From contig QHVD01000056.1 in NCBI GenBank assembly GCA_003222235.1, forward strand, positions 1 through 6,508: a DNA stretch of 6,508 nucleotides. The letters are read 5' to 3'. The position numbers and the translations under genes are program-made. This stretch comes from Gemmatimonadota bacterium (GTDB lineage Bacteria > Gemmatimonadota > Gemmatimonadetes > Gemmatimonadales > GWC2-71-9). Below are positions 5,648-6,508 of this stretch, piece by piece. Below the pieces are notes generated by a model. It saw nothing but the letters and a program-made list of their open reading frames with translations, did not search any database and was not told the origin of the DNA. Numbering within the stretch: position 1 is the first letter of the stretch; every line of letters starts with the position of its first letter.

Positions 5648-6198
5648 CGGCTCCCTCCCCCGGTCTTCACCAATTCAACTTCGTCCCGCCCGTCGATCTC
5701 CTCCACGAGCACGTCCACCCGCTCGCCACCGTTCACCTTGACCGGCGTCCCCACGATGTCCGGCTGGATGGGCAGCTCGCGGCCGCCGCGGTCCACGAGC
5801 ACGCAGAGCGAGATCCGCTTGGGCCGCCCGAAGTCGGCCAGCTCGTCGAGCGCCGCGCGCACGGTGCGCCCGGTGTAGAGAACGTCGTCCACGATGACCA
5901 CGTGCTTCCCCGTGAGGTCGGCCGGGATTCGGGTCTCGCCGATCACCGGCTTCGGGCCAATGGTCTCGAGGTCGTCGCGATAGAGGGTGATGTCGAGGGC
6001 GCCGCGCGGGACGATGACACCCTCTTCCTTCTCGATCAGCTTCGCGATCCGCTCGGCGAGCTCCACACCGCGCCGCTGGATGCCGATCAGAACGAGATCG
6101 TCGGTCCCGCGCGCGAGCTCCAGCACCTCCACCGCCATACGCTGAAGCGCCCGCGACAAGGCGCGGGCGTCCAGGATGGTCGTGCGGTCGGGGCTCAT
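5644..6198 (-). CDS. pyrR: Bifunctional pyr operon regulator/uracil phosphoribosyltransferase, PyrR
   Basis: 184 residues, the normal length for PyrR. The PRPP-binding loop VVIVDDVLYTGRT is at 100-112. Other family marks are DDLVLIGIQRRGVELAERI (33-51), LDITLYRDDL (68-77), the LCVLVDRGGRELPIQPD segment (131-147) and the GTPVKV ending motif at 150-155. In Bacillus, PyrR binds UMP and then the pyr mRNA leader to promote attenuation, and it also makes UMP from uracil and PRPP; in mycobacteria it represses translation. Being first in the operon, it probably controls the genes below it. The ATG at 6196-6198 matches where family homology begins (TTILDARALSRAL). The ribosome-binding site is weak (GAG only). 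The frame stays open upstream, but that sequence is antisense to the divergent secreted-protein gene and shows no homology. The stop overlaps pyrB as ATGA. Confidence 0.97.
   Translation of the reverse strand: MSPDRTTILDARALSRALQRMAVEVLELARGTDDLVLIGIQRRGVELAERIAKLIEKEEGVIVPRGALDITLYRDDLETIGPKPVIGETRIPADLTGKHVVIVDDVLYTGRTVRAALDELADFGRPKRISLCVLVDRGGRELPIQPDIVGTPVKVNGGERVDVLVEEIDGRDEVELVKTGGGSR
5654..5658 (-). promoter_or_regulatory. Ribosome-binding site of pyrB
   Basis: The minus strand reads GGAGG within a G-rich stretch, 6 nt before the pyrB ATG (5645-5647). It lies inside the last codons of pyrR, which encode GGGSR, fixing the pyrB start and the ATGA overlap. Confidence 0.65.
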
Positions 6199-6322
6199 CT
6201 CGAGCTTTGAAGCTAACGCCTGGAGCACCCCGGCGGAACATCGCCGGCGCGAAGCCTTGACGCCCCCCAGCCGGCGGCGTCTCTTCGGGCCGGCGGCTCC
6301 TCTTTCCGATCTCGGAGGGTGT
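6199..6322. promoter_or_regulatory. Divergent leader/promoter region between pyrR and the secreted-protein gene
   Basis: 124 nt of GC-rich spacer that must serve both directions, or the pyr promoter may lie further right within the divergent gene. On the minus strand it can form a 10-bp stem with one mismatch (6269-6298), a 6-bp stem CCGGCG/CGCCGG (6230-6247) and a 4-bp AGCT/AGCT hairpin (6203-6214) four nt before the pyrR ATG. No U-tract terminator and no convincing -35/-10 pair was found. A TTGACG at 6257-6262 on the plus strand lacks a matching -10. Confidence 0.45.
6269..6298 (-). repeat. Leader hairpin upstream of pyrR
   Basis: On the minus strand AGCCGCCGGC (6298-6289) and GCCGCCGGCT (6278-6269) pair in 9 of 10 positions with a single C-C mismatch, closing a 10-nt purine-rich loop CCGAAGAGAC. 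The loop loosely resembles the PyrR RNA-binding consensus of Bacillus (ARUCCNGNGAGGYU), matching the CC and the later GAG but not all fixed bases. This could be a PyrR-binding element, but the match is weak and GC-rich spacers readily give such stems. Confidence 0.4.
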
Positions 6323-6508
6323 ATGCGGCGCTGGACGTCGAGTCTCGTCGGGCTTGTATTCGTGTCCACGCCACTCGCCGCGCAGGGGCTGCGCGACCAA
6401 ATCGCCGAGCTGTTCATCTTCACGGCGGGCAAGGACCCCCTGTTCCTCGGCGGCACCGCCGACCCGAACAACCCGGCCAACATCCAGCTGCACGCCAACC
6501 ACTTCATC
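6323..6508 (+). CDS. Secreted/outer-envelope protein of unknown function, N-terminal part (runs off right edge)
   Basis: Sixty-two codons are visible from ATG 6323, preceded by GGAGG at 6314-6318 (4-nt spacing, slightly short). The N-terminus is a typical signal peptide: MRRW positive region, hydrophobic core SLVGLVFVSTPL, then AAQG with probable cleavage near residue 20. The mature start reads LRDQIAELFIF, then GKDPLFLGGTADPNNPAN and QLHANHF. I associate this type of N-terminus with hypothetical secreted proteins of Gemmatimonadota, but cannot name the family or function. It diverges from pyrR across 124 nt, so it is not part of the pyrimidine operon. It was recognised by the ribosome-binding site plus signal peptide, since the frame has no stop to the window end. 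Confidence 0.7.
   Translation, partial: MRRWTSSLVGLVFVSTPLAAQGLRDQIAELFIFTAGKDPLFLGGTADPNNPANIQLHANHFI

Noticed and set aside
4799..5878. Long plus-strand open frame (359 codons) opposite pyrB and the end of pyrR
   Set aside because: Same reason: it mirrors conserved ATCase codons and has no family signature or ribosome-binding site.
6199..6507. N-terminal extension of PyrR through the open frame to the window edge
   Set aside because: It overlaps the divergent signal-peptide gene in antisense and lacks PyrR-like sequence; the protein is already full length from ATG 6198.

Overview
The window is dense, GC-rich bacterial DNA. By gene content it probably comes from the Gemmatimonadota or a related high-GC phylum. 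This rests on recalled family resemblance, not a search: a coiled-coil/zinc-ribbon protein of a kind I associate with Gemmatimonadota sits next to a PyrR-PyrB-PyrC cluster, and a secreted protein with a PLFLGGTADPNNP-type N-terminus is divergent from it. No RNA genes, CRISPR arrays or complete mobile elements were seen.

Left part (1-1823), accessory-looking. Positions 1-73 (minus) encode what looks like the C-terminal scrap of an S9-type prolyl oligopeptidase, abutting a small four-helix membrane protein of the DUF1761 family (76-486, minus). Divergent from that is a two-gene plus-strand unit: a winged-helix regulator-like protein (529-1122) and a nucleotidyltransferase of the AbiEii/DUF1814 type (1119-1823), joined by a GTGA stop/start overlap. 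This has the layout of a type IV (AbiE/MenAT-like) toxin-antitoxin or nucleotidyltransferase module, but the partner's C-terminal domain is not one I can match to the classical AbiEi antitoxin.

Right part (1851-6198), a compact minus-strand operon read from right to left: pyrR (regulator/uracil phosphoribosyltransferase family), pyrB (aspartate carbamoyltransferase), pyrC (dihydroorotase), a class II aldolase/adducin-family protein, and a coiled-coil protein with a C-terminal zinc ribbon. Every junction overlaps: ATGA, GTGA, GTGA, then an 8-nt ATG...TAA overlap. PyrB and PyrC catalyse consecutive steps of de novo pyrimidine synthesis (carbamoyl-aspartate, then dihydroorotate). PyrR is the expected regulator. 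The last two genes have no established pyrimidine role. A 12-bp-arm palindromic repeat has been absorbed into the 3' end of pyrB, giving it a roughly 20-residue atypical tail just ahead of the pyrC ribosome-binding site.

Right edge (6199-6508). A 124-nt divergent spacer with GC-rich hairpins separates pyrR from the start of a plus-strand gene for a secreted protein that runs off the window. The leader hairpins are candidate PyrR-responsive elements, but no canonical attenuator or clear promoter is visible.
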